Below are positions 44,303 through 54,245 of a stretch of 64,000 nucleotides of DNA, piece after piece. Source of the stretch: Aldersonia sp036524855 (GTDB lineage: Bacteria > Actinomycetota > Actinomycetes > Mycobacteriales > Mycobacteriaceae). Numbering within the stretch: position 1 is the stretch's first letter; every line of letters starts with the position of its first letter. The stretch spans positions 1 to 64,000 of the forward strand of contig DATDBL010000247.1 of assembly GCA_036524855.1 (NCBI GenBank), in the 5' to 3' direction. The notes under the pieces are model-generated. The model saw only the letters and a list, made by a program, of their open reading frames with translations. It searched no databases and was not told the DNA's origin. A program made the translations under genes and the position numbers.

Positions 44303-47300
44303 GCCAGCTCCCGGTGTGTTGTCGGGTAGTCGCAGGTGGAGCAGAGCTGCTCCTCGAGGATGGGGCCGATCTCGGCCAACGCCGCCGGCGAGGTCATCTG
44401 CCAGTGCGCCGCCGGGACTCGATGCACCCGAACCGTGCCGGACACCACGGAGCGCCAGCCGGCCGCACCGTCGCGGTGCGCCGGACCGCCCGGCGCCGCC
44501 GGGAGCGTTGCCGCGAAGTACAACAGGTCGCCGCGAAACCGGGACGGACGGTGCCTGGACAGGACGGTCGTCGAGTGGTGGGCGGAGTCGACGATCCGCG
44601 CGACTCGTTCGGGGGTGACCGCCCGTAACGCACCGGTCAGTTCCCCGGCGAGCTCGCACACCCGGTCGGGGTCGAGCGCCGCCGCGCCGACGTCGTCGGC
44701 TGCGTCGGCTGTGTCGGCTGTGGAGAGCCCGATACCGCCGAGCACGTCGGCGAGGGTCACCGATGCCGCGCGAGCCGGGTCGCTGCGGACGAAGCTGTCC
44801 AGCATCGCCAGGGTGCCTACCTCGTCGCCCTCGGCTTGCAGCTGCACGGCCATCGCGTGCGCGACCACCCCGCCCATCGACCAGCCCAGCAGGTGATACG
44901 GACCCGACCGCTGGACCGCTCGAATCTCCTCGACGAAGCGACGCGCCCATGCCGCGATCGAGTCGGGCGACGCACCGTCCTCGCCGATCAGCGGCGACTG
45001 GAGACCGTAGATGCCCCGCTCGGGGTGCAGGTGGCGAGCCAGGCCGGCGAAGCTCCATGACAACCCGACGATCGGGTGGACGCAGAACAGCGGGGTCAGC
45101 CGACCACGCGATCGCAGCGGAATCAGGACGTCGAGCGCGGAGTCCTCGTGGGTCGGCCCGCCGCCGCTCACCGATTCGATGCGGGCCGCGATCGCGGCCG
45201 GCGTTGGGTGCACGAACATCGCCTGCAGCGGAAGTTCGATCCCGCAGTCGGCCTTCAACCGCGCGGCAACCCGGACGGCGACCAGCGAGTTGCCGCCACG
45301 CTCGAACAGGTCGTCGTCGGCGCCGACGGTGGCGACGCCGAGCACGTCGGCGAAGACGTCGGCGATCAGCTTCTCGAGCCTGGACGCGGGTGCCCGCGAC
45401 GTCCTCGTCGGGACGACCGGGTCGGGCAGTGCGCGCCGGTCGATCTTGCCGTTCACGCCGCGCGGCAGTTCGGCGAGGACCTCGTACACGGACGGCACCA
45501 TGTAGGGCGGAAGCGTCAGCGCCGCCGCGCTCTGCACCGATCCCGTGTCGAGTTCGGCGCCCGGCTTCGCGACCAGGTAGGCGGTCAGCTGTTGTTCGCC
45601 GGCGGCCGTGTCGCGGACCGCCACCGCGCACTGCGCCACGTCGCGGTGGGCGGCGAGCCTCGCCTCGATCTCGCCCAGTTCGATACGCAGACCGCGGATC
45701 TTGACCTGGTCGTCGGCACGGCCGACGAATTCGAGGTTCCCGTCGGCGCGCCGGCGGGCCAGGTCGCCGGTGCGATACATCCGCCCTCCCGTGCCGAACG
45801 GGTCGGCGACGAACCGCTCCGCGGTCAGGTCGACGCGACCGAGATACCCGCGGGCGAGTTGTATCCCGGACACGTACAGCTCGCCCGTGACACCGATCGG
45901 TACCGGGTGCAGCCGACCGTCGAGCACGTGTGCCTCGACGTTGCGTTGTGGCACCCCGATCGGCAGCGCCGCGGGGTCGTCGGCACGGACCCGTCTGCGG
46001 GTGACCGAGACCGCGGTCTCGGTGGGGCCGAACTCGTTGTGTACCGTTGCGGCGCTGCGGGCCCGAAAAGCGCGTACCGTCGCGGGCTGCAGCACTTCGC
46101 CGCCACAGAACACCTGCCGCAGCGAGCCGAGCTGGTCCCCGGTGGCGTGCGTGACGACCGCTGCCAGCATCGCGGGAACGAAATGCGCGGACGTGACATC
46201 ATGTGCCGCAATCATTTCGGCAATGCGGCGCGGGTCGCGATGGTCCGCCGGGCCGGCGATGATCAGGCGCGCACCGGCGGTGAGTGGCCACCAGAGCTCG
46301 CGCACCGACGCGTCGAAGGTCGCGGGCGTCTTCAGCAGCACGGTATCGGTGGCGTCGAGCTCGTACACCGATTGGCGCCACCGGATGGAGTTGACGACGC
46401 TGCGGTGCGAAACCATGACGCCCTTCGGCCGTCCGGTCGATCCCGAGGTGTGGATGACGTAGGCCAGATTGTCCGGGCGCAGGCCGACTCCGCGCCCGCT
46501 CGACGGTACCGGCGAATCGTCGACGGGGCCGATCGGATCCATGCGATCGAGTTCGACGGTAGGCGTCCCGGGTGGGAGCGCACCGCCGTCCCCCGTCGTG
46601 GTCAGCACACAGGTCACCGACAGCGCCGCGAGCAGATCCGCGGTGTGGGCGGCGGGATTGTCGGGATCGATCGGTACGTACGCACCCCCCGCGCGGGCGA
46701 TCGCATACATTCCCACCAGCAGCTCGACCGATCGACGCACGGCCAGTCCCACCAGCGCTTCCGGCCGCACGCCGAGCGAGATCAGATGTCGGGCGAAGCG
46801 ATCCACTCGCAGATCGAGCTCTCGGTAGGTGAGCACGTCGGCATCGCAGACGACGGCGATCGCATCGGGCGAGCGCTGTGCCTGCGCCTCGAACATCGAG
46901 ACCAATGTCGCGTCGTCCGACTCGGAGTGGCACGTCCCGCGCCGCAGGTCCGTCTGCGCCGTCCGATCGGACAGGTCGATGTCGCCCACCACCGCACCGG
47001 GATCCGACGCGATCGCCGCGAGCACCCGGCCGAACCGGTCGGCGAACCTGGTCATGCTGGCCGCGTCGTAGCAATCGGTGGCGTACCTGAGCGTGCCGGT
47101 GATGCCCCGCCCGCCGCCGTGGGCGTCGAAGGACTCCGAAAGGGTGAGGTGCAGCTCGTATCTCGACAGCTCGCTGTCGAGTTCGACGGCGGCCACCGTC
47201 AGCCCGTCGAGATCGAGCACCAGCGCGGCCATGTTCTGGAAGGTCAGCATCACCTGGAACAGCGGGTTCAGTTCGGCACCGCGTTCGGGATTCACCAACT

Positions 47301-50300
47301 CCACGATCCGGTCGAACGGCACCTCTGCGCACGCCAGCGCCCGCAGATCGGTCTCGCGGACCCGAGCCAACAGGTCGGTGAAGGACTCGGCGGGATCGAC
47401 CTGGACGCGCAGCACCACGGTGTTCACGAACATGCCGACGAGATCGTCCAGCGCCGGCTCGCCACGGCCGGCAACCGGGGTCCCGACCGCGATGTCGCGC
47501 GTCCCCGACAGTCTCCCGAGCAGCACCGCGAGCGCCGCGTGCACCGCCATGAACACCGAGGAATCATGTTGCCCGGCAATCTCGATCAGCCGTCGGTGTG
47601 CCGCGGCGTCGATCGCGATCGCGGTCGACGCGCCGCGATGGGAGGGCCGGGCCGGTCGGGATCGGCCCGACGGCAGGACCAGCCGGTCCGGCATCGCGGC
47701 CAGCGCGCCCTGCCAGTACCCGAGCTGCCGGGCCACCACAGATTCCGGGTCGTCTTCGGAGCCGAGCGCGGTCAGGTGCCACAGCGCGTAATCGGCGTAC
47801 TGGACCGGCAGCGGCGTCCAGTCCGGTGCGCGGCCGCGCGCGCGAGCACGATAGGCCGCCGCGAGGTCTCGTGCCAAGGGAGCGAGCGAGAGTCCGTCGC
47901 CGCAGATGTGGTGGGCCACGAAGACGATCACGAAGTCCGCGTCGCTCAGCTGGAACAGGCGCACGCGCAGCGGCACCTCGGTGGTGACGTCGAATCCGCG
48001 CCTCACCAACCGCCGGATCTGCGCCGACAGTTCGAGATCCCGCACACGGACCGGGTCGAGTTCGATGTCGATCGCGGCGGGGCGGCGGGCGATCTCGCTC
48101 GCCGGAAGGATCACCTGGACCGGCCCGCCGCCCGCGACGGGGTAGACCGTCCGAAGCGATTCGTGTCGACCGATCACGTCGCCGACCGCATGCGCCAACG
48201 CCTCCCGGTCGAGGTTGCCGGACAGCCGCAGCGCCAGCGGGACGCTGTAGAGCGGCGCCGCGGCCGTCATCTGGTTCACCAGCCACATTCGACGTTGCGC
48301 CGGCGAGAGCGGGAGTCGCGCCGGGCGTGCCGCCGCGACGAGCGGCGGGCGGGGCCGACCTGCGCCGGCGGCTTCGGCGCGGGAGGCCAGACCCGCAACG
48401 GTCGGCGCCTCGAAGACGTCGCGGATGCCGATGTCCGAGGGGATCACCGCGTTGACCCGCGAGACCAGACGGGTGGCGACCAGCGAGTTGCCGCCCAGAC
48501 CGAAGAACGAATCGTTCGCGCCCACCCGGTCCAGCCCGAGGACGTCGGCGAAGACACCTGCGATCGCCGTCTCGGCCGGTGTCGAGGGCTGCCGGAAAGC
48601 GGGTTCGTGCCGCGCCTCGTCGGGTACCGGCAGCGCGGCACGATCGAGTTTCCCGCTCCCGTTCAGCGGCAGTGCGTCGAGCACCAGAATCGTCTCGGGC
48701 ATCATGTGGTTCGGGAGTGTGGCACCGAGGTGATCGAGCAGTTCGGCGGCGTTCGGCCGATGACCGGGGACCGGCACGACGTAGCCGATCAGCCGCTGAC
48801 CAAGCGGGCCGTCGTGCACGGTGGCGGCGGCACCGGCGACGCCGGCGACACCACACAGCGCCGACTCGATCTCGCCGAGTTCGATCCGCACCCCGCGGAC
48901 CTTCACCTGTGTGTCGATCCGTCCCAGGAATTCGAGGTTCCCGTCGCCGCTGCGGCGGACTAGGTCGCCGGTCCGGTACATCCGCGCCCCGGGGCTGCCG
49001 TGGAATGGGTTGGCGACGAATCGGTCCGACGTGGTGCCGGGGCTGCCGAGGTATCCCCGGGCGAGTTGAACGCCGGCGAGGTACAGCTCGCCCACGCCAC
49101 CGACCGGACAGGGTTCGAGCCGCCGGTCCAGCACGAACGCCTGCGTGTTCCACACGGGTGATCCGATCGGCACCGTCGGTGCAGGGCCCCCGCAGGCGAA
49201 CCGAGTCGCGCTGATCGTGACCTCGGCCGGGCCGTACACGTTGTGGATGGGTGCGGACAGGCGCGCGCGGAACCGCGACAGTGCTCCCGGCGACAACGCC
49301 TCGCCTCCGCAGAAGACTCGCCGCAACGAACTCAGCCGTTCGACCGGTGCGTCGGCGAGGAACATCGACAACACCGACGGCACGAAATGCACCGTCGTCA
49401 CGCGCTGTTCGGCGATCAGGCGGGCAAGGTAGGCGGGATCGTGGTGGCCGTCCGGCTCCGCGATCACCAGCCTCGCGCCCGCGGACAGCGGCCACCACAT
49501 CTCGCGCGCGGAGGCGTCGAAGGCGGGAGGTGTCTTGGCCACCATCGCATCCGTGTCGTCCAGCGGGTGGGCGGCCTGCAGGTCCAGCAACTGGTTGCAG
49601 ATACCGGCGTGGGAGACCGCGACGCTCTTCGGGGTTCCGGTGGAGCCCGAGGTGAACGTAACGTACGCGATGTTCTCGGGCCGCAGCGTGGCGCGGCGCT
49701 CGGCATCCGTGATCGGCGCCGCGGACAGGGACGAGGTGTCCACGGTGTCGATCGCGACGGTCGCCGCGTTCGGCGGAAGACAGTGCGCTTGCTGCGAGGT
49801 GGTCAGCACCCACTTCGGCGCGACCGACTCGAGTGCGTTCGCGAGGCGCCGGCGGGGATGATCGGGGTCCAACGCGAGGTAGGCTGCACCCGCCTTCACC
49901 ACCGCGTACGTGGCCACGACCGTGTCGACCGACCGACGGATTGCGATGCCGACCAGCGATTCCGGGCCGGCTCCGAGCGAGATCAGGTACCGGGCCAGCC
50001 GATTCACCCTCGCGTCGAGGTCGACGTAGCTCAGGTGGTGGTCACGGTAGGTCAGGGCGACGGCGCGGGGATTGTGCGCGACCTGGGCGTCGAACAGGTC
50101 CGGCAGGGTCGTCGGCCGGATCGCGGCCGTGGTCGCATTCCACCGCGCTACCACGAGTTCGCGCTCGGCGGGGGCGAGGAGCTCGAGGTCGCAGACTTGG
50201 GTATGCGGAGCCGCGGCGAGGAAGCGGTCGAGAAACTCGCGGAAACGCCGGCACTCGGTGTCGAGCTCGTCGACACTGTAGCGGGCGGGGTTGCCGGCGA

Positions 50301-51525
50301 AGTCTATTCGCGTGTCACATCCCGCGATGCCCGGATAGACGTTGACGGACAGATCCTCGACCGGCCCGGTGGTCAGAATACGAAGCGAACCGGTCAGCGA
50401 CGCGAGTCGAATCTCGTCGTGAAACATCATGATGTTGATCGAGGGACCGAAGGATCCGAGATCCACGCCGCGCGCGGCCGCATCGCGGCGCAGGTCCTCC
50501 TGCCGGTAGCGCTGCCGCCGCAGCGTCGCCGAGATCTCGATGCGCGCGGCGGTCACCAGGTCGGCGACGGTGCGGCCAAGAGTCGCGGTGGTCCCGATCC
50601 GGAACCGAATGGGAAGCACGTTGGAAACCATGCCGCCCGCGCGGCGCAGCGCGGCGGTGGTGCGCGCCGACACCGGCAGGCTCAGCACGATCTCGTCGCT
50701 GTCCGTCATGCGCGCGAGGTAGGCGGCGAACGCGGCCACGACGAGCACCGGAACGCTCGATCCGTGCGCCGTCGCGGCGGAGTCCAACAAGGCCGTCGTC
50801 CGCCGGGGCAGTGCCGCGCCGACGACGCGGGGGTGGGCGGCCGGCGCCGTGCGTGCGGACAGACTCGATCCGGACGGGATGTCGGCGATTCGGTCCGCCC
50901 AGAACTCCCGGTCGGTGCGGAAGCGTTGCGATGACCGGTAGTCGGTGTCCGCCGCGAGAATCGCTGTGAGGTCCGCTGCGGGCGGTTGCTCGGGTCGGCG
51001 TCCCTCCACGGCGGCGCTGTAGAGTTCCGCGACCCGGTTCATCAGGTTGACCGCACCGAATCCGTCGAGCACCACGTGGTGGACTCGGGTGTACCAGTAG
51101 CAGTGATCATCGGCCAGCCACAACACCGCGGAGTGCCCAAGGCGGTCGTGGTACATGTCGATCGGCGCGCGGTACTCACGGTGCATCCACGCCGTCGCCG
51201 CGGCGACCGGATCCGGGTGTCCGCGCAGGTCGACGATCTCGAGTTCGTCCGCGAGGTCGCGATCGACGAGCTGGTACGGCTCGCCGTCGGATTCGATCAG
51301 CCGCAGGTACCCCGAGCCGAATTCCTCCGCGGCGATGCGCCCGACGTCGGCGAGCAGGACGGGATCGAGGTCCCCGTGGAATTCGACGTACTGCGCGATC
51401 GCGACGGGGACGCGACCGGCAAGCTGTTGTGCGAGCCAGATTCCGCGCTGGGCACCGGAGAGTCCGAACGCACCGGCCGGGATCGGCGCGCGGGTGGGAT
51501 GGGCGGCAGTCGGCTTGTCTGTCAT
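44299..51525 (-). CDS. Two-module non-ribosomal peptide synthetase, C-A-PCP-C-A-PCP-TE
   Basis: A 2408-residue synthetase. Domains: C1 about 20-450 (HHVVLDG at 149); A1 about 470-970 (TSGSTG at 625); PCP1 with Ser1014 (LGGNS); C2 about 1075-1510 (HHICGDG at 1205); A2 about 1540-2035 (TSGSTG at 1693); PCP2 with Ser2080; TE about 2130-2400 (GWSMGG, Ser2216; Asp2243; His near 2373). The N-terminal C domain has no upstream module, so it is a starter domain that would accept an acyl or aryl group. Aligning by eye gives A-domain pocket residues DARHFGVIS (A1) and DARHFGEVS (A2), with an Arg in place of the more common Trp. No MbtH or epimerase domain is present. Start ATG overlaps the response-regulator stop. 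Confidence 0.93.
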   Translation of the reverse strand: MTDKPTAAHPTRAPIPAGAFGLSGAQRGIWLAQQLAGRVPVAIAQYVEFHGDLDPVLLADVGRIAAEEFGSGYLRLIESDGEPYQLVDRDLADELEIVDLRGHPDPVAAATAWMHREYRAPIDMYHDRLGHSAVLWLADDHCYWYTRVHHVVLDGFGAVNLMNRVAELYSAAVEGRRPEQPPAADLTAILAADTDYRSSQRFRTDREFWADRIADIPSGSSLSARTAPAAHPRVVGAALPRRTTALLDSAATAHGSSVPVLVVAAFAAYLARMTDSDEIVLSLPVSARTTAALRRAGGMVSNVLPIRFRIGTTATLGRTVADLVTAARIEISATLRRQRYRQEDLRRDAAARGVDLGSFGPSINIMMFHDEIRLASLTGSLRILTTGPVEDLSVNVYPGIAGCDTRIDFAGNPARYSVDELDTECRRFREFLDRFLAAAPHTQVCDLELLAPAERELVVARWNATTAAIRPTTLPDLFDAQVAHNPRAVALTYRDHHLSYVDLDARVNRLARYLISLGAGPESLVGIAIRRSVDTVVATYAVVKAGAAYLALDPDHPRRRLANALESVAPKWVLTTSQQAHCLPPNAATVAIDTVDTSSLSAAPITDAERRATLRPENIAYVTFTSGSTGTPKSVAVSHAGICNQLLDLQAAHPLDDTDAMVAKTPPAFDASAREMWWPLSAGARLVIAEPDGHHDPAYLARLIAEQRVTTVHFVPSVLSMFLADAPVERLSSLRRVFCGGEALSPGALSRFRARLSAPIHNVYGPAEVTISATRFACGGPAPTVPIGSPVWNTQAFVLDRRLEPCPVGGVGELYLAGVQLARGYLGSPGTTSDRFVANPFHGSPGARMYRTGDLVRRSGDGNLEFLGRIDTQVKVRGVRIELGEIESALCGVAGVAGAAATVHDGPLGQRLIGYVVPVPGHRPNAAELLDHLGATLPNHMMPETILVLDALPLNGSGKLDRAALPVPDEARHEPAFRQPSTPAETAIAGVFADVLGLDRVGANDSFFGLGGNSLVATRLVSRVNAVIPSDIGIRDVFEAPTVAGLASRAEAAGAGRPRPPLVAAARPARLPLSPAQRRMWLVNQMTAAAPLYSVPLALRLSGNLDREALAHAVGDVIGRHESLRTVYPVAGGGPVQVILPASEIARRPAAIDIELDPVRVRDLELSAQIRRLVRRGFDVTTEVPLRVRLFQLSDADFVIVFVAHHICGDGLSLAPLARDLAAAYRARARGRAPDWTPLPVQYADYALWHLTALGSEDDPESVVARQLGYWQGALAAMPDRLVLPSGRSRPARPSHRGASTAIAIDAAAHRRLIEIAGQHDSSVFMAVHAALAVLLGRLSGTRDIAVGTPVAGRGEPALDDLVGMFVNTVVLRVQVDPAESFTDLLARVRETDLRALACAEVPFDRIVELVNPERGAELNPLFQVMLTFQNMAALVLDLDGLTVAAVELDSELSRYELHLTLSESFDAHGGGRGITGTLRYATDCYDAASMTRFADRFGRVLAAIASDPGAVVGDIDLSDRTAQTDLRRGTCHSESDDATLVSMFEAQAQRSPDAIAVVCDADVLTYRELDLRVDRFARHLISLGVRPEALVGLAVRRSVELLVGMYAIARAGGAYVPIDPDNPAAHTADLLAALSVTCVLTTTGDGGALPPGTPTVELDRMDPIGPVDDSPVPSSGRGVGLRPDNLAYVIHTSGSTGRPKGVMVSHRSVVNSIRWRQSVYELDATDTVLLKTPATFDASVRELWWPLTAGARLIIAGPADHRDPRRIAEMIAAHDVTSAHFVPAMLAAVVTHATGDQLGSLRQVFCGGEVLQPATVRAFRARSAATVHNEFGPTETAVSVTRRRVRADDPAALPIGVPQRNVEAHVLDGRLHPVPIGVTGELYVSGIQLARGYLGRVDLTAERFVADPFGTGGRMYRTGDLARRRADGNLEFVGRADDQVKIRGLRIELGEIEARLAAHRDVAQCAVAVRDTAAGEQQLTAYLVAKPGAELDTGSVQSAAALTLPPYMVPSVYEVLAELPRGVNGKIDRRALPDPVVPTRTSRAPASRLEKLIADVFADVLGVATVGADDDLFERGGNSLVAVRVAARLKADCGIELPLQAMFVHPTPAAIAARIESVSGGGPTHEDSALDVLIPLRSRGRLTPLFCVHPIVGLSWSFAGLARHLHPERGIYGLQSPLIGEDGASPDSIAAWARRFVEEIRAVQRSGPYHLLGWSMGGVVAHAMAVQLQAEGDEVGTLAMLDSFVRSDPARAASVTLADVLGGIGLSTADTADAADDVGAAALDPDRVCELAGELTGALRAVTPERVARIVDSAHHSTTVLSRHRPSRFRGDLLYFAATLPAAPGGPAHRDGAAGWRSVVSGTVRVHRVPAAHWQMTSPAALAEIGPILEEQLCSTCDYPTTHRELA

Positions 51526-52181
51526 GGCAATCGGTATCCTGATCCTCGGACGGTCTCGAGCCGCTCGCTGCCGATCTTGGCGCGCAGCGAACGGACGAAC
51601 ACGTCGACGACGTTGGAGGCGGGATCGAAGTCGTATCCCCAGACGTGGCCGAGGATCTGCTCCCGCGAGAGCACCTGACCGTGGTGTCGCATGAACACCT
51701 CGAGCAGGGCGAATTCGCGACTGGTGAGGTCGACCATCGTGCCGGCCACCTCCGCCCGGCGCGACCGTAGGTCCAGTGTCAGGTCGTTCCAGTGCAGCGT
51801 CATTCCGGCGGCCGGCTGTGGCGAGTCGTTGAGCCGCAACCTGATTCGGGCGATCAGCTCGGCGAACTGGAACGGCTTGGTGACGTAGTCGTTGGCACCG
51901 CCCTCCAGTCCGGCGACGGTGTCGTGGACACTGTCGCGCGCCGTGAGCACCACCACCGGCGTTGCGACCCCCTCGCCGCGCAGCCGCTGCAGCACCGAGA
52001 ACCCGTCCAGCAGCGGCAGGCCGATGTCGAGGACGACGAGGTCGAACTCGCCGGTGCGCGCGAACACCAGGGCCGCCTCGCCGTCGGACACGTGCATCGT
52101 CGTGTAGCCCGCGGCTCGCAGGCCCTTCTCCAGGAACGACGCGATCCCGCGATCATCCTCGGCAACAAGAATTCGGCTCAT
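51522..52181 (-). CDS. OmpR/PhoB-family response regulator of the NRPS operon
   Basis: A 219-residue regulator. The receiver domain has EDD at the acidic pocket, the phospho-acceptor Asp in LVVLDIGLPLLDG and the Lys in YVTKPFQFAEL. The C-terminal winged helix ends SNVVDVFVRSLRAKIG and TVRGSGYRLP. AGGAGG lies 6 nt before the ATG, which overlaps the kinase stop by 4 nt; the stop overlaps the NRPS start by 4 nt. This physical link makes direct control of the NRPS operon likely. Confidence 0.93.
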   Translation of the reverse strand: MSRILVAEDDRGIASFLEKGLRAAGYTTMHVSDGEAALVFARTGEFDLVVLDIGLPLLDGFSVLQRLRGEGVATPVVVLTARDSVHDTVAGLEGGANDYVTKPFQFAELIARIRLRLNDSPQPAAGMTLHWNDLTLDLRSRRAEVAGTMVDLTSREFALLEVFMRHHGQVLSREQILGHVWGYDFDPASNVVDVFVRSLRAKIGSERLETVRGSGYRLP

Positions 52182-53827
52182 CCGAGACCTCCTGAGCGGT
52201 CGGTGACATCTGTGTTCGGCGGCAGGATGATCGGTTCGGTCACCGCGTTGTCGGGACTCTCGGCGGCGGGCCCGGAGTGCCCACGACCTCGCGGATTCCG
52301 GTGTGTCGGCCACACTCCGTGGCCGTGCGGGGCCGCGGTGGCGGCGGTGTGCGGGGCGGGCAGATCCAACCCGAATGTCGCGCCCTCCCCGAATACGCTG
52401 CGAACCCAGGCCGAGCCGCCGTGCGCCCGGGCGATCGCCTGCACGATCGACAGGCCCAGCCCGGCGCCGCCGCGCTCGACGGTCGGGCGATCCGGGTCGG
52501 ATGGTCGCGCATGGGCCGACCCGTGCTGGAATCGGGAGAAGATGGTGGCGGTCTCGTCGGCGCGGATGCCTGGCCCGGTGTCGCTTATCCACAGACTCAG
52601 GCGGCGTTCGTCACCCGCACCGGAGAAGGCCGATCCCAAGCGGATCGCGTCACCGGGATGTGTGTACTGGACGGCGTTCGTCGCAAGTTGTAGGACGGCC
52701 TGCGTGATCCGCTGCGCGTCGATGACCGCCTCCCCCTCCGCCACCTGCATGAGCAACCACTGGCGATCGCCGAGGGCGTGGGCCTTCGCTTCGATGTCGA
52801 GGGTGAGCTCGGCGACGCTCACCGGGCTCGGTTGCACGAAGTCGGGTCGGTCCGCCTTCGCCATCGTCAGGAGATCGGACACGATTCGGCCCATCCTGGC
52901 GAGCTCTTCGTCCACGAGCCGCAGCGTCTGCGCCTGCTCCTGGGGGTCGGTTCCCATCAGCTCGAGATGCCCGCGGATGACGGTGATGGGCGTGCGCAGC
53001 TCGTGGCTGGCATCGTCGACGAATCGACGCTGGGTGATGTAGGCATGCTCGATCCGGTCGAGCATCGCGTTGAACGTCTCTGCCAGAGCGGCGATGTCGT
53101 CGCGTCCGTGGACCGGCACTCGGGCGGTCAGGTCGTTCTCGCCGATGTCGGCGGCGACCTCCCGCACCGCGCGCACCGGCGCCAGGATCTGCCCCGCGAC
53201 GAGCCAGGCGATACCGGCGGTGAGCAGGAGCCCCCCGCCGGCGACGAACGCGGTCGTTCGGATGGCGTTGTTGACGACGGCTCGCGCCTCACCGGTGAAC
53301 ACGGCCACCACCAGCGCGCCGCTCTGTGTGCCGGCATCGATGTCCGCACGACCCCACCGCATCGGTCCGCCCGGAGTGTCGATCACGCCCGACGCCGCCT
53401 CCGAGTCGCGAATCTGGTTCAACAGTTCGATGTCGGCGGAGAGGTCGTGGGGGAGGCCCGAATCCGGTTCGCCGCTCCTGTCGAACGGCAGTACCCGATC
53501 GTCCGTCAGCCCGATCAACTCCTCGCCTTGGCTGGGACGTTGGCGGGCCAGAAAGACCGACAACAGGCGATCGACGGAGGTGAACGGTCGGGTCGTCGTC
53601 GGGTCCACGCCCTCGGCCGCGAACGCGCGGAACTCGTCGAGTTCCTGCACGACGTCTCTGTTCGCGGCCCGGTCCACATCGTGCAGGAACAACATCCGGA
53701 CGGTGGCGCCGACGGCGATCAACGCGAACGTGGTGGTCAACAGGATCAAGCCGACGATGCGCCAGCGAGCGGGTATCGACGGGCGTCGCGCGATGACCGA
53801 CGCGGCGCGGCGCGCGGTGTCAGCCAT
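52178..53827 (-). CDS. Membrane sensor histidine kinase of the NRPS operon
   Basis: A 549-residue kinase. TM1 is at about residues 24-46 (IVGLILLTTTFALIAVGATV), followed by an extracytoplasmic region of about 150 residues, and TM2 near 190-215. A HAMP domain, the HisKA box DDASHELRTPITVIRG and an ATPase domain with ISDTGPGI and GGAGLGLSIVQAIARAHGG follow. The last 60 residues are a polar low-complexity tail. The ATG at 53827 has GGAGG 8 nt upstream; a GTG at 53836 is the alternative. It overlaps the Asp-rich protein gene by 8 nt and the regulator gene by 4 nt. Confidence 0.93.
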   Translation of the reverse strand: MADTARRAASVIARRPSIPARWRIVGLILLTTTFALIAVGATVRMLFLHDVDRAANRDVVQELDEFRAFAAEGVDPTTTRPFTSVDRLLSVFLARQRPSQGEELIGLTDDRVLPFDRSGEPDSGLPHDLSADIELLNQIRDSEAASGVIDTPGGPMRWGRADIDAGTQSGALVVAVFTGEARAVVNNAIRTTAFVAGGGLLLTAGIAWLVAGQILAPVRAVREVAADIGENDLTARVPVHGRDDIAALAETFNAMLDRIEHAYITQRRFVDDASHELRTPITVIRGHLELMGTDPQEQAQTLRLVDEELARMGRIVSDLLTMAKADRPDFVQPSPVSVAELTLDIEAKAHALGDRQWLLMQVAEGEAVIDAQRITQAVLQLATNAVQYTHPGDAIRLGSAFSGAGDERRLSLWISDTGPGIRADETATIFSRFQHGSAHARPSDPDRPTVERGGAGLGLSIVQAIARAHGGSAWVRSVFGEGATFGLDLPAPHTAATAAPHGHGVWPTHRNPRGRGHSGPAAESPDNAVTEPIILPPNTDVTDRSGGLG

Positions 53828-54230
53828 CGTCGTCACCTCCGTCGTCGTCGAAATCGTCGTCGTCGAAATCGTCGTCGAAGTCGTCGTCGTCGTCCGGCGG
53901 CGCCGGGGCAGGGGCCGGCGCCGGGGCCGGCACGGGCGCCCGGGTGGGCACCGGCGCGGGTGCCGGGGCCGGCGCGGGCTGTGCGGGCACCGCGGCCGGA
54001 GGCGGCGCGGGAACCGGTGCGGGCGCCGGGTCGTGCGGACTCGGGGCGACCGAACTCTGCGGTGTTGGTTCGGGCGCTGCGGTGGGCGCGGGTTCCAGAT
54101 CGACGGTCACCGTGCGTGAATCGACGGACGGGACTCCCGGTGCGCTGGACACCGCCTGACTCGCCAACATGAGCAGCACAGGCATCGCGGCCAGGGCCGC
54201 GAGTACCACGAGCAGTTTCAATGTCGGCAC
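53820..54230 (-). CDS. Secreted or anchored Pro/Ala-rich protein with poly-Asp C-terminus
   Basis: A 136-residue protein in four parts: an N-terminal hydrophobic signal or anchor (LKLLVVLAALAAMPVLLMLA), a short polar segment, about 55 residues of Pro-Ala repeats, and an extreme acidic end of Asp with a few Phe. No domain family is recognised. The acidic tail would bind divalent cations, and the PA stretch is a wall-spanning kind of linker. The gene is between exporter and kinase, overlaps the kinase by 8 nt, and starts with a GTG. A role as accessory sensor for the kinase is plausible but inferred from position. The tail is encoded by a GAC-rich tandem repeat at 53841-53895. Confidence 0.78.
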   Translation of the reverse strand: MPTLKLLVVLAALAAMPVLLMLASQAVSSAPGVPSVDSRTVTVDLEPAPTAAPEPTPQSSVAPSPHDPAPAPVPAPPPAAVPAQPAPAPAPAPVPTRAPVPAPAPAPAPAPPDDDDDFDDDFDDDDFDDDGGDDDG

Positions 54231-54245
54231 AGTGGAAGAATGCCC

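Noticed and set aside
45076..48963. A 1295-codon open frame on the plus strand
   Set aside because: It is antisense to the NRPS gene, rich in Arg/His/Gly/Asp and free of domains. Long open antisense frames are an effect of high GC and codon bias.
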